Positions 8,288-17,242 are shown, counted from the first letter of the stretch. The stretch: DNA of 64,000 nt from Microbacterium hibisci (GCF_015278255.1 NZ_JADIJC010000004.1:310001-374000); one strand, 5' to 3'. Made by a program: numbers and translations. Notes: generated by a model not told the origin, from the sequence alone.

Positions 8288-9255
8288 ACGACCTCTTCCG
8301 CCTCCCGCTCGGCGACGTCGTCGAAGGCGCGGTCCGCTGGGTGATCGACGTCTTCGGCGGCTTCTTCGACATCGTCTCGGTGATCTTCCGGGGTCTCTAC
8401 GACTGGCTCGACGCATCGCTGTCGACCCCGCCGTTCTGGGCGGTCATCCTCGTGATCGCCGCGTTCGCGTACTGGTCGAAGGGCCTCGTGCTCGCCCTCG
8501 GCAGCGCCGCAGGCCTCCTGGTGATCGTCGCCGTCGGCCAGTGGTCGAACGCGATGGACTCGCTCGCCCTGGTGATCCTCGCCGCCGTCGTGGCGATCGC
8601 GATCGCCGTGCCGCTCGGCATCTGGGCCGCGCGCAGCGACCGCGTCTCGACGGTGCTGCGACCGGTGCTCGACTTCCTGCAGACGATGCCCGCGTTCGTG
8701 TACCTGATCCCCGCGATGCTCATCTTCGGCGTCGGACCCGTGCCCGGCATGGTCGCGACCATCGCGTTCGCCCTCGCCCCCGGCGTGCGCCTCACCGAGC
8801 TCGGCATCCGGGGCGTCGACCCCGAGATCGTCGAGGCCGGACACGCCTTCGGTGCGTCGCCCGCGCGCATCCTGCGCCAGATCCAGCTGCCCCTCGCGCT
8901 GCCGAGCATCATGGCCGGCGTCAATCAGGTCATCATGCTGAGCCTGTCGATGGTGGTCATCGCCGGCATGGTCGGCGCCGGGGGTCTCGGCGGCGCGGTC
9001 GTGCAGAGCCTCAGCCGCATCGACATCGCGCTGGGCGTCGAGGCGGGCCTCTCGGTCGTCATCCTCGCGATGATCCTCGACCGCATCACCTCCGGCTTCT
9101 CGCAGCCGCGCACGCGTCGTGCACGGACCACCGCCAAGGACGGGAAGACGGATGCCGCCACCCCGGCGGCCGAGAACACCGAGCCCGTCGCGGCCGAGGG
9201 CGAGGCATCCGTTCCCGACACCGACGCCCGGCGGCCCGAGCCGGTGCCCGCGTGA
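8284..9255 (+). CDS. proW: Glycine betaine/proline-type ABC importer, permease
   Basis: 323 residues. A long N-terminal segment with amphipathic and hydrophobic helices (about 1-85) precedes a five-helix BPD_transp_1 core. The EAA loop reads EAGHAFGASPARILRQIQLPLALP. Tandem features (LQTMPAFVYLIPAMLIFGVGPVPG) are typical of ProW/OpuAB. The C-terminal 45 residues are charged and low complexity. Its start overlaps the ATPase stop, and the binding-protein gene follows 21 bp later, so the three form one operon (ATPase-permease-binding protein). Confidence 0.88.
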   Translation: MNDLFRLPLGDVVEGAVRWVIDVFGGFFDIVSVIFRGLYDWLDASLSTPPFWAVILVIAAFAYWSKGLVLALGSAAGLLVIVAVGQWSNAMDSLALVILAAVVAIAIAVPLGIWAARSDRVSTVLRPVLDFLQTMPAFVYLIPAMLIFGVGPVPGMVATIAFALAPGVRLTELGIRGVDPEIVEAGHAFGASPARILRQIQLPLALPSIMAGVNQVIMLSLSMVVIAGMVGAGGLGGAVVQSLSRIDIALGVEAGLSVVILAMILDRITSGFSQPRTRRARTTAKDGKTDAATPAAENTEPVAAEGEASVPDTDARRPEPVPA

Positions 9256-9276
9256 GACGACCGGAGAGGAGCTGAC

Positions 9277-10164
9277 ATGGCCAAGGCACGCATCATCGCC
9301 GGCGGGCTCGCGCTGGCAGGCACCGCCGCGCTGCTCGTGAACGGCGCGCTCGTCCAGAGCGGCGTCGGCGGCGACGACAAGGGGCACCTGCGGATCGCCG
9401 TGTTCAACGGCTGGGACGAGGGCATCGCCGCGTCGGAGCTGTGGAAGGCCGTGCTCGAGGAGGAGGGATACACCGTCGAGCTCGCCTACGCCGATCCCGC
9501 CGCCGCGTACACGGGCATCGCGAACGGCGACTACGACCTGACGCTCGACACCTGGCTGCCGCTGACCCACGCGGACTACATGCAGACGTACGGCGACGAC
9601 CTCGTCGACCTCGGCGCCTGGAACGACGAGGCGAAGCTCACCATCGCGGTGAACGAGGACGCCCCCATCGACTCGCTCGACGAGCTCGCCGCGAACGCCG
9701 ACGTGTTCGGCAACCGCCTGGTCGGCATCGAGGCGGGGTCGGGCCTGGTCACCGTCACGCAGGACGCGGTCATCCCCGGCTACGGCCTCGAGGGCATGGA
9801 GTTCGTCACCTCGTCGACGCCTGCAATGCTCACCGAGCTGCAGGCGGCGACGGATGCCGGACGAGACGTCGCCGTCACACTCTGGCGTCCGCACTGGGCG
9901 TACAACGCGTTCCCGCTGAAGGACCTCGAGGATCCGGACGGGCTGCTCGGCGACGCCGAGGGCATCCACACGGTGGCGTCGACGGCGTTCGCGGACGACT
10001 TCCCCGAGGTGGCGGAGTGGCTCGAGGCGTTCCGGATGGACAACGAACTGCTGTACTCCCTCGAGGACGCGATGTTCGGGCAGTACGACGGCGACGACTA
10101 CGGTCCGGTGGTCGCGGAGTGGATCGCCGACAACCACGAGTGGGCCGACGGCCTGACCCGCTGA
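9277..10164 (+). CDS. Glycine betaine/proline-type ABC importer, substrate-binding protein
   Basis: 295 residues of the OpuAC/ProX type. A hydrophobic N-terminus (about 6-27) should direct export, but there is no lipobox cysteine, so it would be secreted or held by an uncleaved anchor. Aromatic residues that form the quaternary-ammonium cage in the family are visible in FNGWDEG, LDTWLP and LWRPHWAYN. The body has the usual two-lobe layout, including VGIEAGSGLVTVTQDAV. A good ribosome binding site (GGAGAGGAG) precedes the ATG. Ligand inferred as glycine betaine or a related osmolyte. Confidence 0.85.
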   Translation: MAKARIIAGGLALAGTAALLVNGALVQSGVGGDDKGHLRIAVFNGWDEGIAASELWKAVLEEEGYTVELAYADPAAAYTGIANGDYDLTLDTWLPLTHADYMQTYGDDLVDLGAWNDEAKLTIAVNEDAPIDSLDELAANADVFGNRLVGIEAGSGLVTVTQDAVIPGYGLEGMEFVTSSTPAMLTELQAATDAGRDVAVTLWRPHWAYNAFPLKDLEDPDGLLGDAEGIHTVASTAFADDFPEVAEWLEAFRMDNELLYSLEDAMFGQYDGDDYGPVVAEWIADNHEWADGLTR

Positions 10165-10205
10165 CGGCGGTGATGCCGCGGGCCGGTGTCGCTCGCGGGT
10201 CCGGG

Positions 10206-10245
10206 GCGTTTCGTCTCGCTCGTTCCTCGCTCGCTCAACGGCCGG
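10206..10245 (-). repeat. Interspersed repeat R1, copy C (inverted)
   Basis: GCGTTTCGTCTCGCTCG...CGCTCAACGGCCGG, inverted relative to the next two copies. It has the GAGCGAGG-type core rather than the GGGCGC hairpin core. Confidence 0.7.
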
Positions 10246-10261
10246 GTTCCGGTCGTTGAGC
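10233..10261. terminator. Terminator-like hairpin after the betaine importer operon
   Basis: Arms 10233-10245 (GCTCAACGGCCGG) and 10249-10261 (CCGGTCGTTGAGC) pair with one mismatch around GTT. It is formed where two inverted R1 repeat copies meet, 68 bp after the binding-protein stop. Confidence 0.6.
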
Positions 10262-10309
10262 GGAGGGCGCTCTGGCGCCCGCAGACGAAACGCCTCGAGC
10301 GCGCGGGAT
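10249..10309 (+). repeat. Interspersed repeat R1, copy D
   Basis: CCGGTCGTTGAGCGGAGGGC...GCAGACGAAACGCCTCGAGCG with an internal GGGCGC-TCTG-GCGCCC hairpin. Almost identical to copy E, 90 bp further on. Confidence 0.8.
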
Positions 10310-10338
10310 GCACGATCAACGGCCGGGTTCGTTGACTC

Positions 10339-10399
10339 CCGGTCGTTGAGCGGAGGGCGCTCTGGCGCCCGCAGACGAAACGCCTCGAGCGTGCGGGAT
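10339..10399 (+). repeat. Interspersed repeat R1, copy E
   Basis: Near-perfect direct repeat of copy D at a 90-bp offset, differing at one base in the GAGCG(C/T)GCGGGAT tail. The spacer includes GGCCGGGTTCGTTGACTC, a fragment of the same family. Confidence 0.8.
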
Positions 10400-10430
10400 C
10401 GTCCGGGCCGTTTCGCCCATCCGGCCGCAA

Positions 10431-10436
10431 TAGGGT
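10431..10436 (+). promoter_or_regulatory. -10 box (TAGGGT) of the patatin gene
   Basis: TAGGGT ends 6 nt before ATG 10443, with no ribosome binding site between. Consistent with a leaderless mRNA. Confidence 0.45.
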
Positions 10437-10442
10437 GTGGGC

Positions 10443-11336
10443 ATGACGGTGGCGTTCGTCCTGGGCGGCGGGGGTGTCCGCGGGGCGGTCGAGATCGGCA
10501 TGCTGCAGGCGCTCCTCGAGTCCGGCATCCGTCCCGAGCTCGTCGTCGGCACGTCGATCGGCGCGATCAACGGCGCGCTCGTGGCGAACGACCCCACGCC
10601 CGCGGTGATCGAGACGCTGCTGGAGGCCTGGACGTCGCCCGAGGCGAACGCCGTCTACGGCGACTCGCTGTTCGCCCAGTTCACGCGGCTCGTCAAGACC
10701 AAGACGCACCTGAACTCGCCCCAGCCCCTGCGGCACCTGCTCGAGCGCGCGCTCGGGGCCGGCACCCGGTTCGAAGACCTGCCGGTGCGCCTGCGCGTCG
10801 TCGCCGCGAACATCGAGCGGGCCGCCGAGCACGTCTTCGAGTCGGGCCCGCTCATCGACGCGATACTCGCGTCGGCGTCGGTGCCCGGCCTGCTGCCGCC
10901 CACCCGTATCGGCGATGAGCACTTCATCGACGGCGGGATCGTCAACTCGATCCCGATCGAACAGGCCGTCGAGGCCGGCGCCACGTCCGTGTACGTGCTG
11001 CAGGTGGGCCGCATCGAGACCCCGCTGGTCGCGCCGCGCTCGGCCGTCGACACCGCCCGCGTCGCCTTCGAGATCGCCCGCCGCCACCGCTACGCGCGCG
11101 ACGTCGCGACCTTGCCCGCGGGCGTCGCGCTGCACGTGCTGCCGAGCGGCGGCGGGCTCGAGGGCGACGACTCGCTGATGTCGTATCGCCGCATGGACAC
11201 CGTCCGGCGCCGCATCGACCAGGCGCACCAGGCCAGCAGGGCGTTCCTCGCCGAGCGCGCGCTGGGCGCGGGTCCCGTCGTCAGCGGAGAGCGCGACGAG
11301 CCGGCCGTCGCCCCGCGAACCGACGAGGATCGCTGA
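10443..11336 (+). CDS. Patatin-like phospholipase
   Basis: 297 residues. It has the patatin oxyanion motif GGGGVRG near the N-terminus, the nucleophile elbow GTSIG (Ser in G-T-S-I-G at about residue 40) and the catalytic Asp in IDGGIVNS (D-G-G). Predicted to be a cytosolic or membrane-associated lipid acyl hydrolase. The 3' end overlaps by one base (TGATG) a PlsC-like acyltransferase, so hydrolysis and re-acylation of a lipid may be coupled. The C-terminal 40 residues are charged. A GTG at 10437 is an alternative start. Confidence 0.88.
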   Translation: MTVAFVLGGGGVRGAVEIGMLQALLESGIRPELVVGTSIGAINGALVANDPTPAVIETLLEAWTSPEANAVYGDSLFAQFTRLVKTKTHLNSPQPLRHLLERALGAGTRFEDLPVRLRVVAANIERAAEHVFESGPLIDAILASASVPGLLPPTRIGDEHFIDGGIVNSIPIEQAVEAGATSVYVLQVGRIETPLVAPRSAVDTARVAFEIARRHRYARDVATLPAGVALHVLPSGGGLEGDDSLMSYRRMDTVRRRIDQAHQASRAFLAERALGAGPVVSGERDEPAVAPRTDEDR

Positions 11337-12445
11337 TGCCGCTTCCGCCGACCTGGCTGCGCCGTCTCGTACTCGCACCGCTCGTCATCGTCGCGGCCGC
11401 CACCATGCTCGTGCTCACTCCCGTGTGGCTGATCATCGCGCTCGCGCTGACCTCGCTGGTGCCCGGCCGGTTCCGGCTGCCGCGCGTGCTGTGGCTCGTG
11501 ACCGTGTACCTGCTGTGGGACGCCGCGCTCGTCATCGCGATGTTCGGCCTGTGGATCGCCTCGGGCTTCGGGTACGCGCTGCATCGCCCCGCATTCGTCA
11601 CCGCGCACTACCGGCTGGGGGGCTGGGCGCTGCGCGTGCTCTTCTGGGTCTTCGGCGGGGTGCTGCGGCTCACGATCTCGACGACCGGCCGGGACGACGC
11701 CGATGACCTCGTCAGACTGCCGCGCAGAGCACGCGATCGGGATGCCGGGGCTCCGGGTCGCGCGGAGTTCGACGCGCTGTTCGCCCCGGGCACGCCGCTC
11801 GTGGTGGCGAGCCGCCACGGGGGACCGGGCGACTCGTTCATCCTGATCCACACACTGCTCAATCAGGTCGCGCGGCGGCCCCGCATCGTGCTGAAGTACA
11901 CGTTGCAGTGGGATCCCGCGATCGACCTCCTGCTCCACCGCATTCCGGCGCGGTTCATCGTGCCGTCGGGCTTCGGCAGGGGCCGGGCAGGCGGCGGCGC
12001 CCGAGTGGAGGAAGCGCTCGGCGACCTGGCCGCCGGCCTCGGCCCCGACGACGCGTTCGTCATCTTCCCCGAGGGCGGCCAGGTGAGCCCGTCGCGCCGG
12101 CGCTCGCGCATCCAGCGGCTGCGCGCCGCGGGGCGGGAGGCGATGGCCGACCGTGCCGAGGCCCTGCAGCATGTGATGGCGCCGCAGCCCGGGGGCATGC
12201 ACGCGGCACTCGACGCCGCCCCCGATGCCGACGTCGTGTTCATCGCCCACACCGGGCTGGATCGCCTGGTGACCCTCCGCGACGTCTGGCGCGAGCTGCC
12301 GATGGACAAGGGCATCACGATGCGCGCATGGCGGGTGCCCCGCGCCGACATCCCCGATGGTCTCGACGCCCGCGCCGCGTGGCTGTTCGACTGGTTCGCC
12401 CGCATCGACGCCTGGATCGAGGCCCACCCCGAGCTCGCCCAGTGA
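11336..12445 (+). CDS. PlsC-like acyltransferase, membrane bound
   Basis: 369 residues. Three N-terminal hydrophobic stretches (about 10-35, 45-80, 95-115) precede an acyltransferase domain. The catalytic H-x4-D motif is RHGGPGDS (about residue 161) and the acceptor-binding motif is FPEGG (about residue 244), as in 1-acylglycerol-3-phosphate O-acyltransferases. The spacing between the motifs fits the family. It overlaps the patatin gene upstream. The specific acceptor is unknown; lysophospholipid is the simplest guess. Confidence 0.8.
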   Translation: MPLPPTWLRRLVLAPLVIVAAATMLVLTPVWLIIALALTSLVPGRFRLPRVLWLVTVYLLWDAALVIAMFGLWIASGFGYALHRPAFVTAHYRLGGWALRVLFWVFGGVLRLTISTTGRDDADDLVRLPRRARDRDAGAPGRAEFDALFAPGTPLVVASRHGGPGDSFILIHTLLNQVARRPRIVLKYTLQWDPAIDLLLHRIPARFIVPSGFGRGRAGGGARVEEALGDLAAGLGPDDAFVIFPEGGQVSPSRRRSRIQRLRAAGREAMADRAEALQHVMAPQPGGMHAALDAAPDADVVFIAHTGLDRLVTLRDVWRELPMDKGITMRAWRVPRADIPDGLDARAAWLFDWFARIDAWIEAHPELAQ

Positions 12446-12499
12446 TCCCCGAGCGCGCCCGGTGATCCGGAGACCCGGGAGGATCCCGTCAGGGCTGCG

Positions 12500-13483
12500 T
12501 CAGTGCTGCGGCTTGGGGTGGGTGACCCGGCCCGGGGAGTCGCCGTTGCCGCGTGAGGGCACCGGCCACGTCGCGGCGGGCGGCGTCGTGCTCGGGCGCT
12601 TCGGGTTCTGAGCGGGCAGCGGCTGCGGTTCCGGTTCGGCGCCCGGTGCGGGTGCCGCCGAGGGCGCAGCGTCCGCGCGCGGCGGGGTCGCGGCATCCGT
12701 CCCCGTCGTGGCCGAGGCGACGGGCCCGAGCTCGAGCATGACCTTCTTCTCGAGCACTTCGATCGCTTCGTCCGAGATGGAGATGAGCCCGTCGAGCTCT
12801 TCGCGGACGCGACGGTAGGCGAGCTGGCGCTCGGCGGGCGTCGCGGCCTCGTCGATCGCCACGGTCAGGAGCTTCTTCGCCGTGTCGAGGCGCTTGCGCT
12901 CGACCTCGGTGAAGCTGGAGTCGCGCAGGCGCCGCGCGTCGCGCTCGGCGACATCGAAGGCGACCTCGAAGTCCGCGACGGCGTTGCGGTACTCGGCCAG
13001 CTGGTCCTTCGAGAGCCGCGCCTTCGCCGAGGCGGGGCGCAGTCCGTCGGCCATGCGCTTGGCGCGCAGGAATGCGGCGGTGAGCGGCTGGCGGCCGTCG
13101 CTCATGGCCGGGAACGCGATGATCTTCGCGACGTCGAGCTCGTACTCGAGCCAGCGCGCGGTGACGGCATCATGGGTCGCGAAGAGGCGCTCCAGCTGCG
13201 TGACCTGCGTCTCGCGTCCGCCGCCGGTGGCGTGCGCGGATGACTCGGTCGCGGTGGGCGCGGTGGGCGCGGTGATCGGGGGGAGGGATGCCGCCGCCAC
13301 GGGCTTGCCGCGTGCCGCGGCCTGCGCCGCCTTGAGCTCCGCTTTCGCGTGCATCACCTCGAGACGGCGCCGGTGGCGTCGTCGGGCACCCTGCTCCCAG
13401 GCGTTGCCCACCATGCCGAGCACGCCCATGAGCGGAAAGACGAGCCACCAGAAGTCGCGTGCGAACTCCCAGAACTGCTCCAC
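12500..13483 (-). CDS. Membrane-anchored protein of unknown function, paralogue 1
   Basis: 327 residues from GTG 13483. One N-terminal membrane segment (about 10-27) is followed by basic residues, which suggests a cytoplasmic body. A helical domain of about 100-250 begins near LFATHDAVTARWLEYELDV and contains a predicted coiled coil. The final 80 residues are Pro/Ala-rich and probably disordered. The helical domain is clearly related to that of the next upstream gene (13523-14329): the THDAV-ARWL-YE-DV and EYR-AV--- patterns match, so the two are tandem paralogues. A TAGCAT box 6 nt before the start suggests leaderless transcription. Function not recognised. Confidence 0.7.
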   Translation of the reverse strand: MEQFWEFARDFWWLVFPLMGVLGMVGNAWEQGARRRHRRRLEVMHAKAELKAAQAAARGKPVAAASLPPITAPTAPTATESSAHATGGGRETQVTQLERLFATHDAVTARWLEYELDVAKIIAFPAMSDGRQPLTAAFLRAKRMADGLRPASAKARLSKDQLAEYRNAVADFEVAFDVAERDARRLRDSSFTEVERKRLDTAKKLLTVAIDEAATPAERQLAYRRVREELDGLISISDEAIEVLEKKVMLELGPVASATTGTDAATPPRADAAPSAAPAPGAEPEPQPLPAQNPKRPSTTPPAATWPVPSRGNGDSPGRVTHPKPQH

Positions 13484-13489
13484 CCTGTC

Positions 13490-13495
13490 ATGCTA
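13490..13495 (-). promoter_or_regulatory. -10 box (TAGCAT) of paralogue 1
   Basis: TAGCAT on the minus strand, 6 nt from the start codon at 13483, with no ribosome binding site. Confidence 0.4.
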
Positions 13496-13522
13496 ACGGC
13501 CGCCCGCGCCGACGTGTGGGGC

Positions 13523-14329
13523 TCAGGGCACCCTGCCAGCGGGCGGCTCTCCTGTGCGAGGCGGCGGGATGCGGGCGATCAGCGCCGGCAGCCGGTCGGC
13601 GATCTCGGCGAGCACCGCGGCGGCGGCGCTGAGCCCGGCCGCGGCCGTCGCCCCGGCGGAGGTCGGGCGCGACGCCGTGGGGGCGCCGACCTGTCGCTCG
13701 GCCTCGGCGAAGGTCGCCTCGAGGTGGCGCACCGCGATCCGGTACTCGAGGAACTGCTGCGGCGCCACCCGATCGCGCAGGGTCGGCCGCTTCGCCAGCG
13801 CCTCGCGCTGCGCGCGCAGGAAGACGACGGTGGCCGGATGCCGGGGGTCGGTCATCTTCGGGTACGCCAGCGCCTTGTCGACGTCGGTCTCGTAGGCCAG
13901 CCAGCGCGCGTTCACGGCGTCGTGCGCGGCGTAGAGGCGGTCGATGGGGAGCGGATCCTGCGCAGTCGCGGCGCGGTACTCGGCGTAGCCCGCCTTCACG
14001 CGCGAGCGGCTGGCGCGCAGTTCGAGCGACGCGGTCTTCTCGGACTGCTTCGCCTCCTGCAGCTCGCGGCGCGCGGCGGCCGCCTGGCTGGGCGGTGCGG
14101 TGGTGCGGGACTTCGCGGCGAGCATGTCGGCGTACGCCGTGCGCACGCGCGCCTTCGCGGCCACGAGCTCGCGGTACGCGCGCGATTCCTCGGCGCGCGC
14201 GGCGTCGAGTTCGAGCCGCCGGGCGCGGCGGCTGCGCGTCGTCAGGCCGGCGTAGGTCGCCGCTCCGGCTCCCGCGGCAGCCGGAGCGATCCACCACCAG
14301 CTCGACACGATCAGGAGGATCGGCTCCAC
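13523..14329 (-). CDS. Membrane-anchored protein of unknown function, paralogue 2
   Basis: 268 residues from GTG 14329. An N-terminal hydrophobic segment (about 5-28) is followed by an Arg-rich stop-transfer and a long Ala/Arg/Glu helix (about 33-105) with coiled-coil character. The domain from about 125 to 215 (LYAAHDAVNARWLAYETDV onwards) matches paralogue 1. The C-terminus is Ala/Pro-rich. It lies 39 bp upstream of paralogue 1 on the same strand. A TACCAT box ends 6 nt before the start. No enzyme motif seen; a structural or scaffold role is possible but unproven. Confidence 0.7.
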   Translation of the reverse strand: MEPILLIVSSWWWIAPAAAGAGAATYAGLTTRSRRARRLELDAARAEESRAYRELVAAKARVRTAYADMLAAKSRTTAPPSQAAAARRELQEAKQSEKTASLELRASRSRVKAGYAEYRAATAQDPLPIDRLYAAHDAVNARWLAYETDVDKALAYPKMTDPRHPATVVFLRAQREALAKRPTLRDRVAPQQFLEYRIAVRHLEATFAEAERQVGAPTASRPTSAGATAAAGLSAAAAVLAEIADRLPALIARIPPPRTGEPPAGRVP

Positions 14330-14335
14330 GGTGCC

Positions 14336-14341
14336 ATGGTA
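14336..14341 (-). promoter_or_regulatory. -10 box (TACCAT) of paralogue 2
   Basis: TACCAT on the minus strand ends 6 nt before the start codon at 14329. No ribosome binding site intervenes. Confidence 0.4.
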
Positions 14342-14393
14342 ATCGCGATATAGCGCGGTTGTCTCCGGGAGTCTGCTGACACCTGGTCGGGCC

Positions 14394-14582
14394 TTAGCTG
14401 CCGATCTCCATCGAGCCGCCGTGGCGGCGGCGGTCGGTCGCGTCGTAGACCGCGCTCTGCGCGCCTGCGCCGAGATCTCCCGCTCGTGCCTGTCGGGTGT
14501 CGTAGCTCTCGCGGGGCGGCGACACGAAGTTCTTGAGGCGCGTCCACAGCGACGCCTTGGGGGACGATGATTCCGAGCTCAT
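14394..14582 (-). CDS. Small hydrophilic protein (62 aa)
   Basis: 62 residues, preceded by a near-perfect ribosome binding site (AAGGAGG) 5 bases before ATG 14582, which strongly supports translation. It is basic in the middle (SLWTRLKNFVSPPRESYDTRQAR) and ends in a Gly/Arg-rich tail, with no hydrophobic segment. It follows a 45-residue membrane protein gene by 53 bp on the same strand. I do not recognise a family. The SxWxRxKxFxSPP pattern may be the conserved part. Confidence 0.6.
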   Translation of the reverse strand: MSSESSSPKASLWTRLKNFVSPPRESYDTRQARAGDLGAGAQSAVYDATDRRRHGGSMEIGS

Positions 14583-14635
14583 GGCTCCTCCTTGCGCTGA
14601 GCCTAGCCGTCCTCGCCGGGCCGCGGCATCCGGAA

Positions 14636-14773
14636 TCAGCCGAAGAGCAGTGCGAAGACCGTGGCGCCGCCGCCGACGAGGATGAGGGCGACGATCGTCA
14701 CCCACGCGACGATCTTGACGCGGCGCTGCCGGGTGTCGTTGAAACCGCTGTACTCGTCGTCGTCCGCCGCCAT
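14636..14773 (-). CDS. Very small single-pass membrane protein (45 aa)
   Basis: 45 residues. An acidic N-terminus (MAADDDEYSGFNDTRQRR) is followed by one hydrophobic segment (about 19-44) ending LFG, giving N-in topology. The start ATG 14773 is preceded at 6 nt by TAGGAT, the same leaderless arrangement as many neighbours, which supports it as a real gene despite its length. It is upstream of the 62-residue gene on the same strand. Function unknown. Confidence 0.6.
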   Translation of the reverse strand: MAADDDEYSGFNDTRQRRVKIVAWVTIVALILVGGGATVFALLFG

Positions 14774-14779
14774 GCGCCC

Positions 14780-14785
14780 ATCCTA
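14780..14785 (-). promoter_or_regulatory. -10 box (TAGGAT) of the 45-residue membrane protein gene
   Basis: TAGGAT on the minus strand, 6 nt from ATG 14773. Confidence 0.4.
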
Positions 14786-14908
14786 CTTGTGCGTCCGGGG
14801 CGCATCGCGTTCGTCTGCGGAGCACACCGCCCGCCGCGAGCGGGGGCGGCGCACCCCGAATCCACAGCGACGGAGACCGGGTTCGCCGACCGGCGAAATC
14901 AACCGGTG

Positions 14909-17242
14909 TCAGGCGGTGTGCTCGGTGATGATCGGGCCGAAGGCGTCGGGCAGGGTCGACGTCGAGAGTCCGCGCAGCTCGGCGAGCGGCACGGTGAACA
15001 GGCCCTGCACCTCGAGCGCCGGCTCGTCGCCGTCGGCTGCCGAGTCCGTCACGCCGATGCGCAGCACCGGGTAGCCCCGGCCCTCGCACAGCCCGCGGAA
15101 CTTCACGTCGTCCTCGCGCGGCACCGAGACGATGACACGGCCGGTGGACTCCGAGAAGAGGGCGGTGGCGGCATCCACCCCGTCCCGCTCCTGGATCTCG
15201 TTGAGCCACACGCGTGCGCCGACGCCGAAGCGCATGACCGCCTCGGCGAGGGCCTGCGCGAGACCGCCCGACGACAGGTCGTGCGCCGACGACACGAGCG
15301 ACTGCTGCGACGCGGCGTGGATCAGCTCGGCGAGCTTCTTCTCCTGCGCGAGGTCGACGGCCGGCGGGCGACCGCCGAGGTGGTCGTGGATCGTGCCCGC
15401 CCACTGCGAGCCCGAGAGCTCGGTCGAGGTGACGCCGAGGAGGTAGATGTTCTCACCCGCGTCCTGCCAGCCCGACGGGATGCGGCGCGCGACGTCGTCG
15501 ATGATGCCGAGCACGCCGACGACCGGGGTCGGGAAGATCGGCTGGTCGCCGGTCTGGTTGTAGAACGAGACGTTGCCGCCCGTGACCGGCACGCCGAGCT
15601 CGAGGCAGGCGTCCGACAGGCCGTCGACGGTCTGCGAGAACTGCCACATGACCTCGGGGTTCTCGGGCGAGCCGAAGTTGAGGCAGTCGGTGACGGCCGT
15701 CGGCTCGGCGCCGGTGACGGCGACGTTGCGGTACGCCTCGGCGAGGGCGAGTTTCGCACCCTGGTACGGGTCGAGCTGGCAGTAGCGGCCGTTGCAGTCG
15801 GTGGCGATCGCGAAGCCGAGCCCCGAGTGCTCGTCGACGCGGATCATGCCGGCGTCGTCGGGGAAAGACAGCGCCGTGTTGCCCATGACGTAGTAGTCGT
15901 ACTGGTTGGTGATCCACGACGTGTCGGCGAGGTTCGGGCTCGCCACCAGCCGGGTGAACTGGGAGCGGAGCGTCTCGGCGTCGGTCGGGCGGGGGAGAGC
16001 GGATGCCGAGTCCTCGCGCAGCGCGTCGATCCAGGTCGGGTACGCGACCGGGCGCTCGTAAACCGGGCCGTCGACCGCGACCGTCGACGGGTCGACGTTC
16101 ACGATCTCCTCGCCGTGCCAGAAGATCTGCAGGCGCCCGTCGCCGGTCACCTCGCCGAGCACCGAGGTCTCGACGTCCCACTTGCCGACGACCTCGAGGA
16201 AGGCGTCGAGCTTCTCGGGCGCGACGATCGCCATCATGCGCTCCTGGCTCTCGCTCATGAGGATCTCCTCGGGCGTGAGCGTGGGGTCGCGCAGCAGCAC
16301 GTTCTCGAGGTCGACGCGCATGCCCGACCCGCCGTTGGCGGCGAGCTCCGACGTCGCGCACGAGATGCCGGCGGCGCCGAGGTCCTGGATGGCCTCGACG
16401 AGCTCGCCGCGGTACAGCTCGAGGCAGCACTCGATGAGCACCTTCTCGGCGAACGGGTCGCCGACCTGCACCGCAGGGCGCTTCGTCGGACCGCCGTCGG
16501 CGAACGTGTCGGACGCGAGGATGGATGCCCCGCCGATGCCGTCGCCGCCGGTCCGGGCGCCGAACAGCACGACCTTGTTGCCGGCGCCGGTGGCGTTGGC
16601 GAGCTTGAGGTCCTCGTGGCGGAGGACGCCGACCGCGAGCGCGTTGACGAGGGGGTTGCCCTGGTAGACCGCGTCGAACACGGTCTCGCCGCCGATGTTC
16701 GGCAGGCCCAGGCAGTTGCCGTAGAACGAGATGCCGCTGACCACGCCGTGGACGACCCGCGCCGTGTCGGGGTTGTCGATCGCGCCGAAGCGCAGCTGGT
16801 CCATGACGGCGACCGGGCGCGCGCCCATCGAGATGATGTCGCGCACGATGCCGCCGACGCCGGTCGCGGCGCCCTGGAACGGCTCGATGTAGCTCGGGTG
16901 GTTGTGCGACTCGACCTTGAAGGTGACGGCCCAGCCCTCGCCGATGTCGACGACACCGGCGTTCTGGCCCATGCCGACCATGAGCCGTTCCTTCATCTCG
17001 TCCGAGACCTTCTCGCCGAACTTGCGGAGGTAGATCTTCGAGGACTTGTACGAGCAGTGCTCCGACCACATGACGGAGTACATCGCCAGCTCGCCCGACG
17101 TGGGGCGGCGGCCCAGGATCTCGCGGATCCGGTCGTACTCGTCGGGCTTCAGGCCGAGCGCCGCGTACGGCTGCTCCTTCTCGGGCGTGGCGATGGCGTT
17201 GTCGACGGTGTCGGCGACGGCGGTCGAGGAGGGGGTGGTCAC
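14909..17242 (-). CDS. purL: Phosphoribosylformylglycinamidine synthase, large subunit PurL
   Basis: 777 residues, the size of the 'small' PurL that works with PurS and PurQ. It converts FGAR, ATP and glutamine-derived ammonia to FGAM in purine synthesis. Visible motifs include [10 protein letters not shown] near residue 50, the KVESHNHPS metal/substrate loop near 110, and repeated ATP-grasp-like AIRS halves with [14 protein letters not shown] and [22 protein letters not shown]. The partner genes purQ and purS are at 54194-55146, about 37 kb away on the same strand. The gene is alone and is preceded by the terminator of the two-component operon. Confidence 0.97.
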   Translation of the reverse strand: MTTPSSTAVADTVDNAIATPEKEQPYAALGLKPDEYDRIREILGRRPTSGELAMYSVMWSEHCSYKSSKIYLRKFGEKVSDEMKERLMVGMGQNAGVVDIGEGWAVTFKVESHNHPSYIEPFQGAATGVGGIVRDIISMGARPVAVMDQLRFGAIDNPDTARVVHGVVSGISFYGNCLGLPNIGGETVFDAVYQGNPLVNALAVGVLRHEDLKLANATGAGNKVVLFGARTGGDGIGGASILASDTFADGGPTKRPAVQVGDPFAEKVLIECCLELYRGELVEAIQDLGAAGISCATSELAANGGSGMRVDLENVLLRDPTLTPEEILMSESQERMMAIVAPEKLDAFLEVVGKWDVETSVLGEVTGDGRLQIFWHGEEIVNVDPSTVAVDGPVYERPVAYPTWIDALREDSASALPRPTDAETLRSQFTRLVASPNLADTSWITNQYDYYVMGNTALSFPDDAGMIRVDEHSGLGFAIATDCNGRYCQLDPYQGAKLALAEAYRNVAVTGAEPTAVTDCLNFGSPENPEVMWQFSQTVDGLSDACLELGVPVTGGNVSFYNQTGDQPIFPTPVVGVLGIIDDVARRIPSGWQDAGENIYLLGVTSTELSGSQWAGTIHDHLGGRPPAVDLAQEKKLAELIHAASQQSLVSSAHDLSSGGLAQALAEAVMRFGVGARVWLNEIQERDGVDAATALFSESTGRVIVSVPREDDVKFRGLCEGRGYPVLRIGVTDSAADGDEPALEVQGLFTVPLAELRGLSTSTLPDAFGPIITEHTA

